From positions 11,496 to 75,495 of the forward strand of contig CAMBSK010000010.1 in NCBI GenBank assembly GCA_945870575.1: a stretch of 64,000 nucleotides of DNA, written 5' to 3'. This DNA comes from Bordetella parapertussis (GTDB taxonomy: Bacteria > Pseudomonadota > Gammaproteobacteria > Burkholderiales > Burkholderiaceae_C). Below the pieces are notes generated by a model. It ran no database searches, was not told where the DNA came from, and saw nothing but the letters and a program-made list of their open reading frames with translations. Of this stretch, positions 1-9,392 are shown in pieces (the first letter of the stretch is position 1; each line of letters begins with the position of its first letter). The position numbers were made by a program, and so were the translations under genes.

Positions 1-37
1 TGATAATCGACGCTGGTCCTCACGCATACAACAACAC

Positions 38-613
38 ATGATAGGCAAACTCAGCGGCACGCTCATTGAAAAAAATCCACCGCAGGTGGTGGTGGATTGC
101 CATGGCGTGGGCTATGAGATCGATGTGCCCATGAGTACTTTTTATAACTTGCCCGCGGTCGGCGATAAACTCAGTCTGCTCACGCATTTTGTGGTGCGCG
201 AGGATGCGCAAATTTTGTATGGCTTTGCCACCGCTGAAGAGCGCGTAGCGTTTCGCCAATTGATCAAGATTTCCGGCGTGGGCCCGCGCATGGCGCTGGG
301 TGTGCTCAGCGGTTTGAGCGTGGCCGAACTGGCCCAGGCCATCAGTTTGCAGGAAGCCGGGCGTCTGGTGAAAATTCCGGGCGTGGGTAAAAAAACAGCA
401 GAACGTTTGCTGCTCGAACTCAAAGGCAAGATGGGCAGCGACCTGGGTGTGAATGCCGCACCGCAGGCGCATTCAAGCCAAAACGATATTTTGCAAGCGC
501 TGATGAGTTTGGGTTACAGCGACAAAGAGGCATCTGCAGCATTGAAACAATTGCCCGCAGACATTGGCGTCAGCGACGGCATCAAGCAGGCCTTGAAGGC
601 CTTGGCCAGATAA
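38..613 (+). CDS. ruvA: Holliday junction branch migration protein RuvA
   Basis: RuvA is the tetrameric DNA-binding subunit that grips four-way junctions so that the RuvB motor can drive branch migration in recombinational repair. The 191-residue product has the usual length and all three domains: an N-terminal OB fold (about 1-63), a middle domain with two helix-hairpin-helix motifs ([10 protein letters not shown] near 79-88 and [11 protein letters not shown] near 114-124), and a C-terminal RuvB-binding three-helix domain (about 145-191). ruvB follows 3 bases later, so the two are co-transcribed. The first bases of the window (TGA at 1-3) could be the stop of an upstream ruvC, but that cannot be shown from 37 bases. 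Confidence 0.97.
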   Translation: MIGKLSGTLIEKNPPQVVVDCHGVGYEIDVPMSTFYNLPAVGDKLSLLTHFVVREDAQILYGFATAEERVAFRQLIKISGVGPRMALGVLSGLSVAELAQAISLQEAGRLVKIPGVGKKTAERLLLELKGKMGSDLGVNAAPQAHSSQNDILQALMSLGYSDKEASAALKQLPADIGVSDGIKQALKALAR

Positions 614-616
614 ACC

Positions 617-1699
617 ATGAGCATACAAACCGACAGCTTCGGCGACGACTTCAAACCCGATAACCGCGTGGTGTCGGCGGCGCCGGTCAGCCCCAGAGAA
701 GAAGCGATTGAGCGTGCACTCAGGCCCAAGTTGTTGCAAGAATATGTGGGCCAGACCAAGGTGCGCGAGCAACTCGAAATTTTCATAGGCGCGGCACGCC
801 AACGCGATGAAGCACTTGACCATGTGCTGCTGTTCGGTCCGCCTGGTTTGGGCAAAACCACGCTCAGCCACATCATCGCGCAAGAGCTGGGTGTGAACCT
901 GCGTCAAACCAGCGGCCCCGTGTTGGAAAAACCCAAAGACTTGGCGGCGCTATTGACCAATCTGGAAAAAAACGATGTGTTGTTCATCGATGAAATCCAC
1001 CGCTTGTCACCCGTCGTCGAAGAGATTTTGTACCCCGCGCTTGAGGACTACCAGATCGACATCATGATCGGCGAAGGTCCTGCCGCGCGCAGCATCAAAC
1101 TCGATTTGCAGCCGTTCACGCTGGTCGGTGCCACCACGCGCGCCGGTATGTTGACCAACCCGCTGCGGGACCGGTTTGGGATTGTGGCGCGCTTGGAGTT
1201 TTATTCGGCTGAAGAGTTGTTGCGCATCGTCATGCGCAGTGGCGGTTTGCTCAAAGCGCAATTGCATGAAGACGGTGCGTTTGAAATCGCGCGCCGCTCG
1301 CGTGGCACACCACGCATTGCCAACCGCTTGCTGCGCCGGGTGCGCGACTATGCCGAGGTCAAGGCCGATGGCCGCATCAGCAAAGCCGTGGCCGAAGCCG
1401 CCTTGTCTATGCTGGATGTGGATGCACAAGGTTTTGATTTGATGGACCGCAAATTGCTGGAAGCGGTGATTCACCGTTTTGATGGCGGCCCGGTCGGTCT
1501 GGACAATATCGCGGCCAGCATCGGTGAAGAACGCGACACCATCGAAGATGTGATTGAGCCGTTTTTGATTCAGCAAGGTTTTTTACAACGCACACCGCGC
1601 GGGCGCATTGCCACTTTGGCGGCTTACCGGCACCTCGCTGTGGCCGCCCCAGCAGCTACCCAAAAGGCCGCCGGTTTGTTCGGCACTGAAGCCGAATAA
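617..1699 (+). CDS. ruvB: Holliday junction branch migration ATPase RuvB
   Basis: RuvB is the AAA+ hexameric motor that pumps DNA through the RuvA-bound junction. At 360 residues it is normal length. Visible motifs are Walker A GPPGLGKT (about 74-81), Walker B with the DEIH box (about 125-128), and the sensor stretch GATTRAGML (about 171-179). The C-terminal winged-helix part ends with the family-typical [11 protein letters not shown]. It lies 3 bases downstream of ruvA. A convergent phosphatase gene begins its stop 4 bases after the ruvB stop. Confidence 0.97.
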   Translation: MSIQTDSFGDDFKPDNRVVSAAPVSPREEAIERALRPKLLQEYVGQTKVREQLEIFIGAARQRDEALDHVLLFGPPGLGKTTLSHIIAQELGVNLRQTSGPVLEKPKDLAALLTNLEKNDVLFIDEIHRLSPVVEEILYPALEDYQIDIMIGEGPAARSIKLDLQPFTLVGATTRAGMLTNPLRDRFGIVARLEFYSAEELLRIVMRSGGLLKAQLHEDGAFEIARRSRGTPRIANRLLRRVRDYAEVKADGRISKAVAEAALSMLDVDAQGFDLMDRKLLEAVIHRFDGGPVGLDNIAASIGEERDTIEDVIEPFLIQQGFLQRTPRGRIATLAAYRHLAVAAPAATQKAAGLFGTEAE

Positions 1700-1703
1700 A
1701 ACA

Positions 1704-2345
1704 TCAGGTACTGCTTTCCTCGCGTGTATCCAGGTCCAAATGCCGCTCATCCGCCCAGCCTACCAGTTGCAAACCTTGCGGTGTCCATAGAAGTCGGTTG
1801 ATGGCGGTATTGCGCAATCCCCAGCTGCGTGCCACTTGTAAATCTTGACCGGTGGCGATGCGATAAAAAATATCCAGCACACCGCCATGAGTCACCAGTG
1901 CAATCTGCTGACCAAGGTGGCGTGCAGCAATGTCGTTCACCATGTGCAGCACACGCGCGTGCAGCATCAACAAACTTTCGCCGCCGTTGGCAGGTGTCCA
2001 GTGCGGGTCACGGTCATGCCAGCGCGTGGCATCTGCGGGATGCGCCTGTTTGATTTCATCCCAGGTCAAACCTTCAAAATCACCATAGTGCCGTTCGCGC
2101 AATGGCAGGATGCGGCTGACTTCAAGCGCATGGTGTGAGGCTATATGTTGGGCAGTGACCAAGGCGCGACTCAGGTCGCTGGCATAAACCGCGTGAATGT
2201 CTTCGTCGGCGAGTGCTTTGGCCACTTGTATGGCTTGCCATTCACCTTGTGCATTCAATGAGATATCTATTTGCCCTTGAATACGGGTAGCTACGTTCCA
2301 GTCAGTTTCGCCGTGGCGTATGGCGAGTATGTGTGTGGTTTCCAT
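1704..2345 (-). CDS. histidine phosphatase family protein (phosphoglycerate mutase-like)
   Basis: This 213-residue protein belongs to the histidine phosphatase superfamily. The N-terminal RHGETDWN motif carries the phospho-accepting His at residue 11, and the second catalytic His lies in LVTHGG near residue 152. Members remove phosphate from small molecules; the sequence resembles GpmB/CobC-like phosphatases of betaproteobacteria, and the substrate cannot be deduced. There is no cobalamin or glycolysis gene nearby to narrow it. It is divergent from the TetR gene at 2427, with 81 bases between the starts. Confidence 0.85.
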   Translation of the reverse strand: METTHILAIRHGETDWNVATRIQGQIDISLNAQGEWQAIQVAKALADEDIHAVYASDLSRALVTAQHIASHHALEVSRILPLRERHYGDFEGLTWDEIKQAHPADATRWHDRDPHWTPANGGESLLMLHARVLHMVNDIAARHLGQQIALVTHGGVLDIFYRIATGQDLQVARSWGLRNTAINRLLWTPQGLQLVGWADERHLDLDTREESST

Positions 2346-2426
2346 GGCAAGAGTGTATGCAATCCGGTTTTCACGCTTGTGACAAAATCATAGGAAATAG
2401 CACGACCGTTCTTTTTAAAAGGAAAT

Positions 2427-3089
2427 ATGTCAGACACATTCTCTACGCCAAACGGCGCTGACAAGCACTTGGTGCGTCAGCGCTTATTGCAAAAAGGTCA
2501 GCAGACCAAAGCAGCCATCATTGATACAGCGTTGGGCATGGCCACGCAAATCGGTTTGGAGGGTTTGAGCATTGGCGCAGTGGCAGATGCGATGCAAATG
2601 AGCAAGTCAGGTGTGTTTGCGCATTTCGGCTCGCGTGAAGAGTTGCAAATTTCGGTCATCCGTGAATACCACCAGCGGTTCGAGCATGAAATATTCTTTC
2701 CCGCCATGGATTTGCCGCGCGGTCTGCCGCGCTTAAAGGCCTTGTTCAACAACTGGATGCAACGCACCAGCGCCGAAATAGATTCAGGCTGCTTGTACAT
2801 CAGCGGCGCCGTGGAGTTTGATGACCGTCCCGGTCCGGTGCGGGATGCTCTGGCCAGCTCAGTCAAAACCTGGTTGACAGCCTTACACCGTGCGGTGCTG
2901 CAAGCGCGTGATGAACAGCATTTGTCAAAAGACACAGATGCGACGCAAATGTCGTTTGAAATACATGGATTGATTTTGGCTTTGCATTACGAAGCGCGGT
3001 TTTTGAAATCGGCCAAAAGCCTGTACCGCGCCAAACAGGGTTTTGAACATATTCTGGAGCGCTACGGCGCTTCTGCATTGAAAGCTTGA
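2427..3089 (+). CDS. TetR/AcrR family transcriptional regulator
   Basis: A 220-residue one-component repressor. The N-terminal helix-turn-helix is in the segment GLSIGAVADAMQMSKSGVFAHF (about residues 46-67), followed by the SREEL continuation typical of TetR proteins. The C-terminal half is the variable ligand-binding and dimerisation domain. The upstream region contains the string CGACCGTTC followed by a T/A-rich run (about 2402-2420), which may be part of an autoregulatory operator; this is only a guess from position. The secreted DUF2147 protein starts 28 bases downstream and an enoyl-CoA hydratase follows, so a role in acyl-CoA metabolism is possible but unproven. Confidence 0.88.
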   Translation: MSDTFSTPNGADKHLVRQRLLQKGQQTKAAIIDTALGMATQIGLEGLSIGAVADAMQMSKSGVFAHFGSREELQISVIREYHQRFEHEIFFPAMDLPRGLPRLKALFNNWMQRTSAEIDSGCLYISGAVEFDDRPGPVRDALASSVKTWLTALHRAVLQARDEQHLSKDTDATQMSFEIHGLILALHYEARFLKSAKSLYRAKQGFEHILERYGASALKA

Positions 3090-3117
3090 ACATGCTCAAA
3101 CCAAGGAGGAATCCCAC

Positions 3118-3558
3118 ATGAAAAAAACCATCAGTATGCTGATTGCCTGGGCCAGCATCAGTGCCTTTGCTCAGATGACACCTGCAGGTCTTTGGCACAC
3201 GATAGACGACGATACCCAATTACCCAAAGGCGAGGTTCGCATCACAGACAACAATGGCGTGTTATCCGGCTTGGTGGTGCGTGCATTGAAAGAAGATCCC
3301 AAGGCCAAAACGGTGTGTGATTTGTGCAAGGATGACCGCAAAGGTCAAAAAATCATAGGCATGGAAATATTGCGCAACCTGACGCGCGAAGGCAAGGACA
3401 GCGACTATCTGTGGGCAGGCAAGGGAACTATCCTGGACCCGGACAACGGCAAGGTGTATGACGTGAAAATGGTGCCGGTCGACGGCGGTAAACGATTAAG
3501 AGTTCGCGGCTATATCGGTCCTTTTTATCGCACCCAGTTCTGGGAACGGGCTGAGTAA
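3118..3558 (+). CDS. secreted DUF2147 family protein
   Basis: A 146-residue exported protein of unknown function. The N-terminus is a Sec signal peptide (positive MKK start, hydrophobic core, likely cleavage after SAFA near residue 18). The mature part matches the DUF2147 pattern: GLWHTIDDD near the start, a glycine-rich beta segment, and KVYDVKM plus LRVRGYIG near the end. A CxxC pair (VCDLC, about residues 68-71) is in the mature chain. A strong Shine-Dalgarno sequence (AAGGAGGA, about 3102-3109) supports the start. It probably forms an operon with the TetR gene upstream and the hydratase downstream. Confidence 0.82.
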   Translation: MKKTISMLIAWASISAFAQMTPAGLWHTIDDDTQLPKGEVRITDNNGVLSGLVVRALKEDPKAKTVCDLCKDDRKGQKIIGMEILRNLTREGKDSDYLWAGKGTILDPDNGKVYDVKMVPVDGGKRLRVRGYIGPFYRTQFWERAE

Positions 3559-3591
3559 TTGAACGGCTGAAAAATTTAAACAGGAGTATCA

Positions 3592-4350
3592 ATGACAGCA
3601 ATTTTGGAAAGCAAGGAACACGGTGTGTTAACCCTGACCATCAACCGGGTGGATAAAAAAAACGCATTGACAGCTGATATGTATGCAGCATTGGCTGAAG
3701 CTTTATCTCTGGCGGCGGCTTCAGAAGAGGTGCGCGTGGTTTTGTTGCAAGGTCACGAAACCGTGTTCAGCGCAGGCAATGACATTGCAGATTTTTTACA
3801 GCAACCGCCAGCCAGTCCTGACTCTGCGGTGTCGCGTTTTTTGCGCGGCATTGCCGTCTTTCCCAAACCTTTGCTGGCTTCGGTATGCGGTCCTGCCGTA
3901 GGTGTGGGCACCACCATGCTGTTGCATTGCGACCTGGTCTATGCCGGAGACAACGCGGCGTTTTCCATGCCGTTTGTCAACCTGGGTTTATGTCCTGAGG
4001 CTGGGTCCAGCCTGCTGGCTGTGCAACTCATGGGTTACCAACGCGCCGCTGAAGCCTTGCTGATGGGAGAGCCTTTCATGATTGAGACGGCTTTGGAATT
4101 GGGACTGATCAGCCGTGTGTTGCCGCCTGCCGAGGTGAATGCTTATGCGCAGTCCCAGGCGCAAAAAATGGCGCGCAAACCGCTTAGCTCGCTGATAGAA
4201 ACCAAGCGCTTGATGAAGTCTGCGCGTACACCTTCCGTGCTTTTGCAAATGGATGAAGAAGCGGTGGTGTTCGGTCGTTTGTTGAAAGAACCGGCTGCTG
4301 TCGAAGCTTTCAGCGCTTTCATTGAAAAGCGCAAACCGGTGTTCAACTGA
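3592..4350 (+). CDS. enoyl-CoA hydratase/isomerase (crotonase) family protein
   Basis: A 252-residue crotonase-fold enzyme. It has the N-terminal NRVDKKNALT block, the oxyanion-hole segment FSAGNDIADF (about 61-70) and the second block around NLGLCPEAGSS (about 128-138), where the Glu is a candidate catalytic residue. Such proteins hydrate or isomerise enoyl-CoA thioesters in fatty acid or related catabolism; the exact substrate is not readable. An SD-like AGGAG (3581-3585) precedes the start. The next gene, convergent, is an acyl-CoA thioesterase. Confidence 0.9.
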   Translation: MTAILESKEHGVLTLTINRVDKKNALTADMYAALAEALSLAAASEEVRVVLLQGHETVFSAGNDIADFLQQPPASPDSAVSRFLRGIAVFPKPLLASVCGPAVGVGTTMLLHCDLVYAGDNAAFSMPFVNLGLCPEAGSSLLAVQLMGYQRAAEALLMGEPFMIETALELGLISRVLPPAEVNAYAQSQAQKMARKPLSSLIETKRLMKSARTPSVLLQMDEEAVVFGRLLKEPAAVEAFSAFIEKRKPVFN

Positions 4351-4402
4351 AATCTACTGAAGACTTGCCACAGGAGGCGCTTCACAGAGATTCCAAAGTG
4401 GC

Positions 4403-4831
4403 TCAGATGTGCTTGCGCGTAATCGGCCTGGGCTTGCCTTGGGCATCAATAGCTACATAAGTCACATTGGCTTCTGTCACCTTTAGGTAAACACCTTGCA
4501 TGCTGAAGCGCTCAGCAAACACTTCAACTTTGACAGTGATGGAGGTGTTGCCTATGCGCGTGACGGAGCTGAAAAAACTCAGTATGTCGCCGACCTTGAC
4601 CGGTTGCTTGAAAATAAATTCATTGACCGCCACGGTGGCTATGCGGCCGTTGACGTAGCGTGCCGGTAACACCGCGCCGGCCAAGTCGACCTGGGCCATG
4701 ACCCAGCCGCCGAAAATATCGCCGTTCTGGTTGCAGTCGGCCGGCATGGGAATAACTTTAAGCACCAGTTCAGCGTCTTGCGGTAACCCCGCCACGGTCT
4801 GGCGAGAATCTTTGTTTGTCGTCACAGGCAC
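4403..4831 (-). CDS. acyl-CoA thioesterase, hotdog fold (YciA-like)
   Basis: A 142-residue single-domain hotdog thioesterase. The signature region NGDIFGGWVMAQVDLAGAV (about 37-55) contains the Asp and the helix typical of YciA/acyl-CoA hydrolases, which cleave short to medium acyl-CoA to free acid and CoA in the cytosol. It is convergent with the crotonase gene and divergent from the ABC exporter gene, with only about 25 bases between the two starts. No unusual feature was seen. Confidence 0.88.
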   Translation of the reverse strand: MPVTTNKDSRQTVAGLPQDAELVLKVIPMPADCNQNGDIFGGWVMAQVDLAGAVLPARYVNGRIATVAVNEFIFKQPVKVGDILSFFSSVTRIGNTSITVKVEVFAERFSMQGVYLKVTEANVTYVAIDAQGKPRPITRKHI

Positions 4832-4856
4832 AATCCAAGGAGTTGTTTAACTGGTA

Positions 4857-6689
4857 TTGTGCTTTATGCGTCACCACGCTGCCTCTTCTCCCGCTTTGCC
4901 TGTCAATGCCCCGCCCCGAGTCACCGCTTCGGACTGGATGACCTTAAGAAAGCTGTTTCCCTACCTGTGGGAATACAAATGGCGGGTCATGGCGGCCTTG
5001 TCCTTCATGATCGGTGCCAAGCTGGCCAACGTCGGCGTGCCTTTGTTGCTTAAGGAATTGATTGACGCCATGACGCCTCAGCCAACCGGTGCTCAGATTG
5101 CATTGGTAGTGCCGTTGGCCTTGCTGGTCGGCTATGGGCTGCTGCGTTTATCGGTGTCGGGCTTTACCGAATTGCGTGAACTGGTGTTTGCGGCGGCCAC
5201 ACAAGGCGCTGCGCGCAAGATTGCTTTGCAAACCTTTGAGCATTTGCACAATTTGAGTTTGCGTTTTCACTTGGAGCGCCAAACCGGCGGCATGAGTCGC
5301 GACATTGAGCGCGGTGTCAGAGGCATAGAGTCCTTGATCACGTATTCGCTCTACAGCATAGTGCCGACTTTGATTGAAGTGGTGTTGGTGCTCAGCATAC
5401 TGGGCGTGAAGTTTGACAAGTGGTATGCCATCATCACTTTGACAGCTTTGGCGCTGTATATTTATTTCACTGTCACTGTCACCGAATGGCGCACCCAGTT
5501 TCGTAAACAAGTCAATGAATTCGATTCCAGCGCGCACACCCGTGCGATTGACTCGCTACTCAACTACGAAACCGTCAAATACTTTGGCAATGAAGCGTTT
5601 GAAGCTTCGCGTTATGACGAAAACCTGAACAAACTGCGGCGTGCCCGCATCAAAGCCCAAAACTCTTTGAGTGCGCTCAATATCGGGCAGCAACTCATCA
5701 TCGCGGTGGCCCTGGTTGCCATGTTGTGGCGCGCCACCGAAGGTGTGGTGGAAGGGCGCATGAGCCTGGGCGATCTGGTGATGATCAATGCCTTCATGAT
5801 CCAGTTGTACATACCTTTGAATTTTCTGGGTGTGATTTACCGCGAAATCAAACAAAGCCTGACCGACCTGGAGCGCATGTTCATGCTGCTGGAAAAAAAC
5901 CGTGAAGTGGCAGATACGGAGAATGCGCAAATACTGCAACTGAACCGTCCGCCCGAAGTGCGTTTTGAGAACGTACATTTCGCTTACGAAGCAGACCGGC
6001 CTATATTGCACGGCATCAGCCTGAGCATTCCTGCGGGCAAAACAGTGGCGGTGGTGGGCCCGTCCGGCTCCGGCAAATCCACGCTGGCGCGCTTGCTGTT
6101 TCGTTTTTACGATGTGCAGCAAGGCGCTATTCGGATTGACGGCCATGAAATACGTCAGTTAACCCAGGACAGTGTGCGCAAAGCCATAGGTATCGTGCCG
6201 CAGGACACGGTGTTATTCAACGACACGGTTTACTACAACATCGCCTATGGCAACACCCGGGCTTCGCGTGAGCAGGTGGAGGACGCCGCCAGATCGGCGC
6301 GTATCCATGACTTCATTGCCTCCACACCGTTGGCTTACGAGACCATGGTCGGCGAGCGCGGCTTGAAGTTGTCCGGCGGCGAAAAACAAAGGGTGGCGAT
6401 TGCCCGCACTTTGTTGAAAAACCCGGCCATTCTGATTTTTGATGAAGCGACCTCTGCGCTTGACAGCAGCAACGAGCGCGCCATACAGACCGAATTGCGC
6501 GAGGCGGCGCATAACAAGACCACGCTGGTGATTGCCCACCGTTTATCCACGGTGGTGGACGCGCATGAAATTCTGGTGCTTGATGCCGGCCACATCATTG
6601 AACGTGGCACCCATGCGCAATTGCTAGCAGCCGACGGACGCTATGCACAAATGTGGTCGTTGCAGCAAAGCCAGGAAGAATCAACTTAG
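4857..6689 (+). CDS. ABC exporter with fused ATPase, Atm1/HMT1-like
   Basis: A 610-residue half-transporter: an N-terminal six-helix membrane domain (about 40-330) fused to one nucleotide-binding domain. The ATPase shows Walker A GPSGSGKST, signature LSGGEKQRVAIART and Walker B ILIFDEATSALDS followed by the H-loop VIAHRLSTV. The membrane-domain segment ETVKYFGNE is characteristic of the Atm1/HMT1 (heavy metal or glutathione-conjugate) branch, which acts as a homodimer in the inner membrane. The substrate is inferred from the family only. A second ATG lies 9 bases into the frame and may be the true start. Its stop overlaps the stop of the convergent lytic transglycosylase. Confidence 0.92.
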   Translation: MCFMRHHAASSPALPVNAPPRVTASDWMTLRKLFPYLWEYKWRVMAALSFMIGAKLANVGVPLLLKELIDAMTPQPTGAQIALVVPLALLVGYGLLRLSVSGFTELRELVFAAATQGAARKIALQTFEHLHNLSLRFHLERQTGGMSRDIERGVRGIESLITYSLYSIVPTLIEVVLVLSILGVKFDKWYAIITLTALALYIYFTVTVTEWRTQFRKQVNEFDSSAHTRAIDSLLNYETVKYFGNEAFEASRYDENLNKLRRARIKAQNSLSALNIGQQLIIAVALVAMLWRATEGVVEGRMSLGDLVMINAFMIQLYIPLNFLGVIYREIKQSLTDLERMFMLLEKNREVADTENAQILQLNRPPEVRFENVHFAYEADRPILHGISLSIPAGKTVAVVGPSGSGKSTLARLLFRFYDVQQGAIRIDGHEIRQLTQDSVRKAIGIVPQDTVLFNDTVYYNIAYGNTRASREQVEDAARSARIHDFIASTPLAYETMVGERGLKLSGGEKQRVAIARTLLKNPAILIFDEATSALDSSNERAIQTELREAAHNKTTLVIAHRLSTVVDAHEILVLDAGHIIERGTHAQLLAADGRYAQMWSLQQSQEEST

Positions 6690-8719
6690 GGCAAGTCAGT
6701 GTCTTCAGCCGGCGCATCTTTGTCACGCGGACCGACTTTACCCAGCCTGGCTTTGAGCGACTGGGGTTCACCGCTGATAAGCGCGGCATATGTGGTGGTA
6801 TTGCTCATCACCTTTTTGACGTAATCACGGGTTTCCGTGAACGGAATACATTCGGCCCAAATGGCACCTTCCAGTGACGGGCCGTTGCGCCATTTGCGCG
6901 GTCGGCTCGGGCCGGCGTTATAGGCTGCCGCCGCCATGGGCATAGAGCCTTGAAAACTGTTGAGTACCAGCTTCATATAACCGGTGCCGATGGCGATATT
7001 GACATCTTTTTGGTTCAATTGCTCAGGTTGGAAATTTTTCAAGCCCAGTTTTTTGGCCGTCCATTTGGCGGTGCGCGGCATGACTTGCATCAATCCGCTG
7101 GCACCTACACTGGAGCGCGCGTCGGTGATGAAACGGCTTTCCTGGCGCATCAAGCCATATACATAAGCTGCATCCAGCTTGATGTCGCGCGTGCGCACCA
7201 GCACTTCATCATGAAAAGGCATGGGGTAGCGGTGGTGGGCATCAAACAGTTGGGTGCGCTCGCTGGTGTTGATGCAGCGATCCCAGATTTCCAGATCGCA
7301 GGCCCATTGGGCAACCGCAAGTTTTTCGCGGTCAGTCATGCGCCCGCGTTTGCCCTGGGCATCGACCATGCCCGCGGTGTAGTTCCATTCGCGCACGCCG
7401 TCCTGGCGTATGCCTATGTGGATGGCGTGGATCGCGCGTTGTAAACCGGGCAGTGCTTTGACTGCTTCCATTTCAGCCACTGTAGGCGCGGCAGGACGGA
7501 GTGGCAACACAATCTTACGGCCCAGCTCTTCTTCAGCCAGTTGTTCGTAAAACCCCTGGTGACCGGCAATGCTTTGCAAGCCGATCAATGCCTGCGGCAC
7601 GGCAGTGGTTGATACCGGTTGGCGTGCGATCAGCGAGCGGGCCCGCCAGTACACCCAAGCCGGGTCTTTTTGGGCAAGCGGACTCATGGCCTCTATGGCT
7701 ACTTCGACCATAGACCAATTTGGTTTGCCCGGTGCGCGCAGCGCAGCCCTGACCTTCCACGCCAGTATGTCGTCAGGCAAACCCTTGCCGCCACCGGCCA
7801 GCGCAAAATAGTCGAGCGCGTTGTTGTCGAACTCCATCGCCGCCTGGCGGGCAATGACGGCCCATACCCATTGCAGTTGCTCGGCGTTCAATAACTTGAC
7901 CGCCTTGCTGTTGTGCACTTGCTTGATGGCTGCCTCATGGTCGTTGGCTGCGAGCTTGACCAGGGCCAGCGTGACCCACTCGTTCGATTCCTTGCCCAGC
8001 GCGCTGGCGCGTTGCTGCAAAAACCGGGATGGGTTGGCCATCAATTCATCCAGCTTGGCCATGCTTTGTGATGACACCATGCGCAAAGCGTCACGCGCCG
8101 GTGGTTTACGGTTGATTTCAACCATGCTGCGCGCCTTGCGCCAAGCATCGACCGCATGGACTTGTTTGGCTTGCAGCAATTGTTCAAAGGCGTAGGTACA
8201 GCCTTCGTCAGCATTGCGTTGCGACAGCCAAGTGCGACGGATTTGCTCTTCCTGCATCTGCGTGTCGTTGAATTTTTTCTGGCTGCTATGCAGCCAGTTG
8301 GCGTAGCACTCGACTTCCTTGTCGTCATGCATCCGGTAGAGTGCGTATTCACGCTCAAATTGCGACCATTCCTGGCGTTGTGCCAGTACCAGCAACCAGT
8401 CGTTGCGCAGACGGTCTTCCTGGTAACTGCCTGCGTATTTGTTTAAAAATTCTTTGACTTCATTGTCACCGGTGTCGCCCAGTCTGACGCGCAATTCCCA
8501 GTAAGCTGCCCATGGCTCGAGCACATGACCTTTGGCCTGTGGTAACAAGTGAGAGAGTTTTTTTCTGTCGTTCTGGGTGAAAGCGTTGGACATATCGACG
8601 ATGACGGCATCGTTTTTGTCTGACATATGAAGCGGCGCAGACAAGCTGATGGCCGGGACAGACAGCGTCAGCAAGCTCCAGCACACAACAGCAGTGAGGC
8701 GGTCTAATAAATAAGGCAT
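6686..8719 (-). CDS. soluble lytic murein transglycosylase
   Basis: This periplasmic enzyme cleaves the MurNAc-GlcNAc bond of peptidoglycan with 1,6-anhydro ring formation. The large alpha-helical superhelix (U domain) precedes a C-terminal goose-type lysozyme domain (about 510-640) with the catalytic Glu in YGLMRQESRF and the SLT motifs GASGLMQVMP and AAAYNAGP. I chose the ATG at 8719 rather than the upstream in-frame ATG at 8767, because the longer form would overlap the divergent folate gene at 8760 and would bury the signal peptide that starts MPYLLDRLTAVV. The product is then 677 residues. Its stop codon overlaps that of the ABC exporter gene. Confidence 0.9.
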   Translation of the reverse strand: MPYLLDRLTAVVCWSLLTLSVPAISLSAPLHMSDKNDAVIVDMSNAFTQNDRKKLSHLLPQAKGHVLEPWAAYWELRVRLGDTGDNEVKEFLNKYAGSYQEDRLRNDWLLVLAQRQEWSQFEREYALYRMHDDKEVECYANWLHSSQKKFNDTQMQEEQIRRTWLSQRNADEGCTYAFEQLLQAKQVHAVDAWRKARSMVEINRKPPARDALRMVSSQSMAKLDELMANPSRFLQQRASALGKESNEWVTLALVKLAANDHEAAIKQVHNSKAVKLLNAEQLQWVWAVIARQAAMEFDNNALDYFALAGGGKGLPDDILAWKVRAALRAPGKPNWSMVEVAIEAMSPLAQKDPAWVYWRARSLIARQPVSTTAVPQALIGLQSIAGHQGFYEQLAEEELGRKIVLPLRPAAPTVAEMEAVKALPGLQRAIHAIHIGIRQDGVREWNYTAGMVDAQGKRGRMTDREKLAVAQWACDLEIWDRCINTSERTQLFDAHHRYPMPFHDEVLVRTRDIKLDAAYVYGLMRQESRFITDARSSVGASGLMQVMPRTAKWTAKKLGLKNFQPEQLNQKDVNIAIGTGYMKLVLNSFQGSMPMAAAAYNAGPSRPRKWRNGPSLEGAIWAECIPFTETRDYVKKVMSNTTTYAALISGEPQSLKARLGKVGPRDKDAPAEDTDLP

Positions 8720-8759
8720 GACACAATAAAGGAACCTGACACAAGGTGAGTATTCTCCC

Positions 8760-9341
8760 ATGGACAAAAAAGCACTTCGCCAACAACTGATTCAGGAACG
8801 TTTGGACATGCCCGATCGGGCATTGCGAGCCAACCTGTTGCAACAAGTCATGCGCATCTGGTTGTTTGACCGCAAGGACACTGTCATCGGTGCCTATTGG
8901 CCTATCAAGGGCGAATTCGACCCTTTGCCGGCCTTGCACCGTTGGAAGGAAGACGGTGAATTGCTCGATGACCCGGTGTTGCGTCGCATCGGTCTGCCGG
9001 TGGTTAACAAACTCACCAAGACCTTGACCTTTCACGCCTGGTACCCCGGTTGCGACATGGAAGAGGACGCCTACAACATCCCTAAGCCCAAGGACACCGA
9101 GGTGGTGGTGCCTACGCTGTTGTTTGTGCCTTGTGTCGGTTATGGTGCCGGTGGCTACCGGCTGGGTTATGGCGGCGGCTTTTACGATCGCACGCTAGCG
9201 CAACTGCAACCCCAGCCTTTCACCGTCGGACTGGGCTTTACCAACGGCTTTATTGAAGACATGGTGCCCGAGTCACACGATATACCGCTGGACGCTTTAT
9301 TAAATGAAAACGGCGTGGTCTGGCCCACCCATTTTTCTTGA
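8760..9341 (+). CDS. 5-formyltetrahydrofolate cyclo-ligase
   Basis: A 193-residue enzyme of the 5-FTHF cyclo-ligase family, which uses ATP to convert 5-formyl-THF to 5,10-methenyl-THF. The diagnostic C-terminal motif GYGGGFYDRTL (about 138-148) and the preceding VPCVGYGAGGYRLGYG are clear. Family members in other proteobacteria are named fthC or ygfA. In gammaproteobacteria the 6S RNA gene precedes this gene; here only about 40 bases separate it from the divergent transglycosylase, so there is no room for 6S RNA. Confidence 0.92.
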   Translation: MDKKALRQQLIQERLDMPDRALRANLLQQVMRIWLFDRKDTVIGAYWPIKGEFDPLPALHRWKEDGELLDDPVLRRIGLPVVNKLTKTLTFHAWYPGCDMEEDAYNIPKPKDTEVVVPTLLFVPCVGYGAGGYRLGYGGGFYDRTLAQLQPQPFTVGLGFTNGFIEDMVPESHDIPLDALLNENGVVWPTHFS

Positions 9342-9392
9342 TGGATGTAACTTGCTTATGATGGACGGATTAAATATTCATCAAGGTCTGCC

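Noticed and set aside
8720..8759. 6S RNA next to the 5-FTHF cyclo-ligase gene
   Set aside because: The gap is only about 40 bases, too short for 6S RNA.
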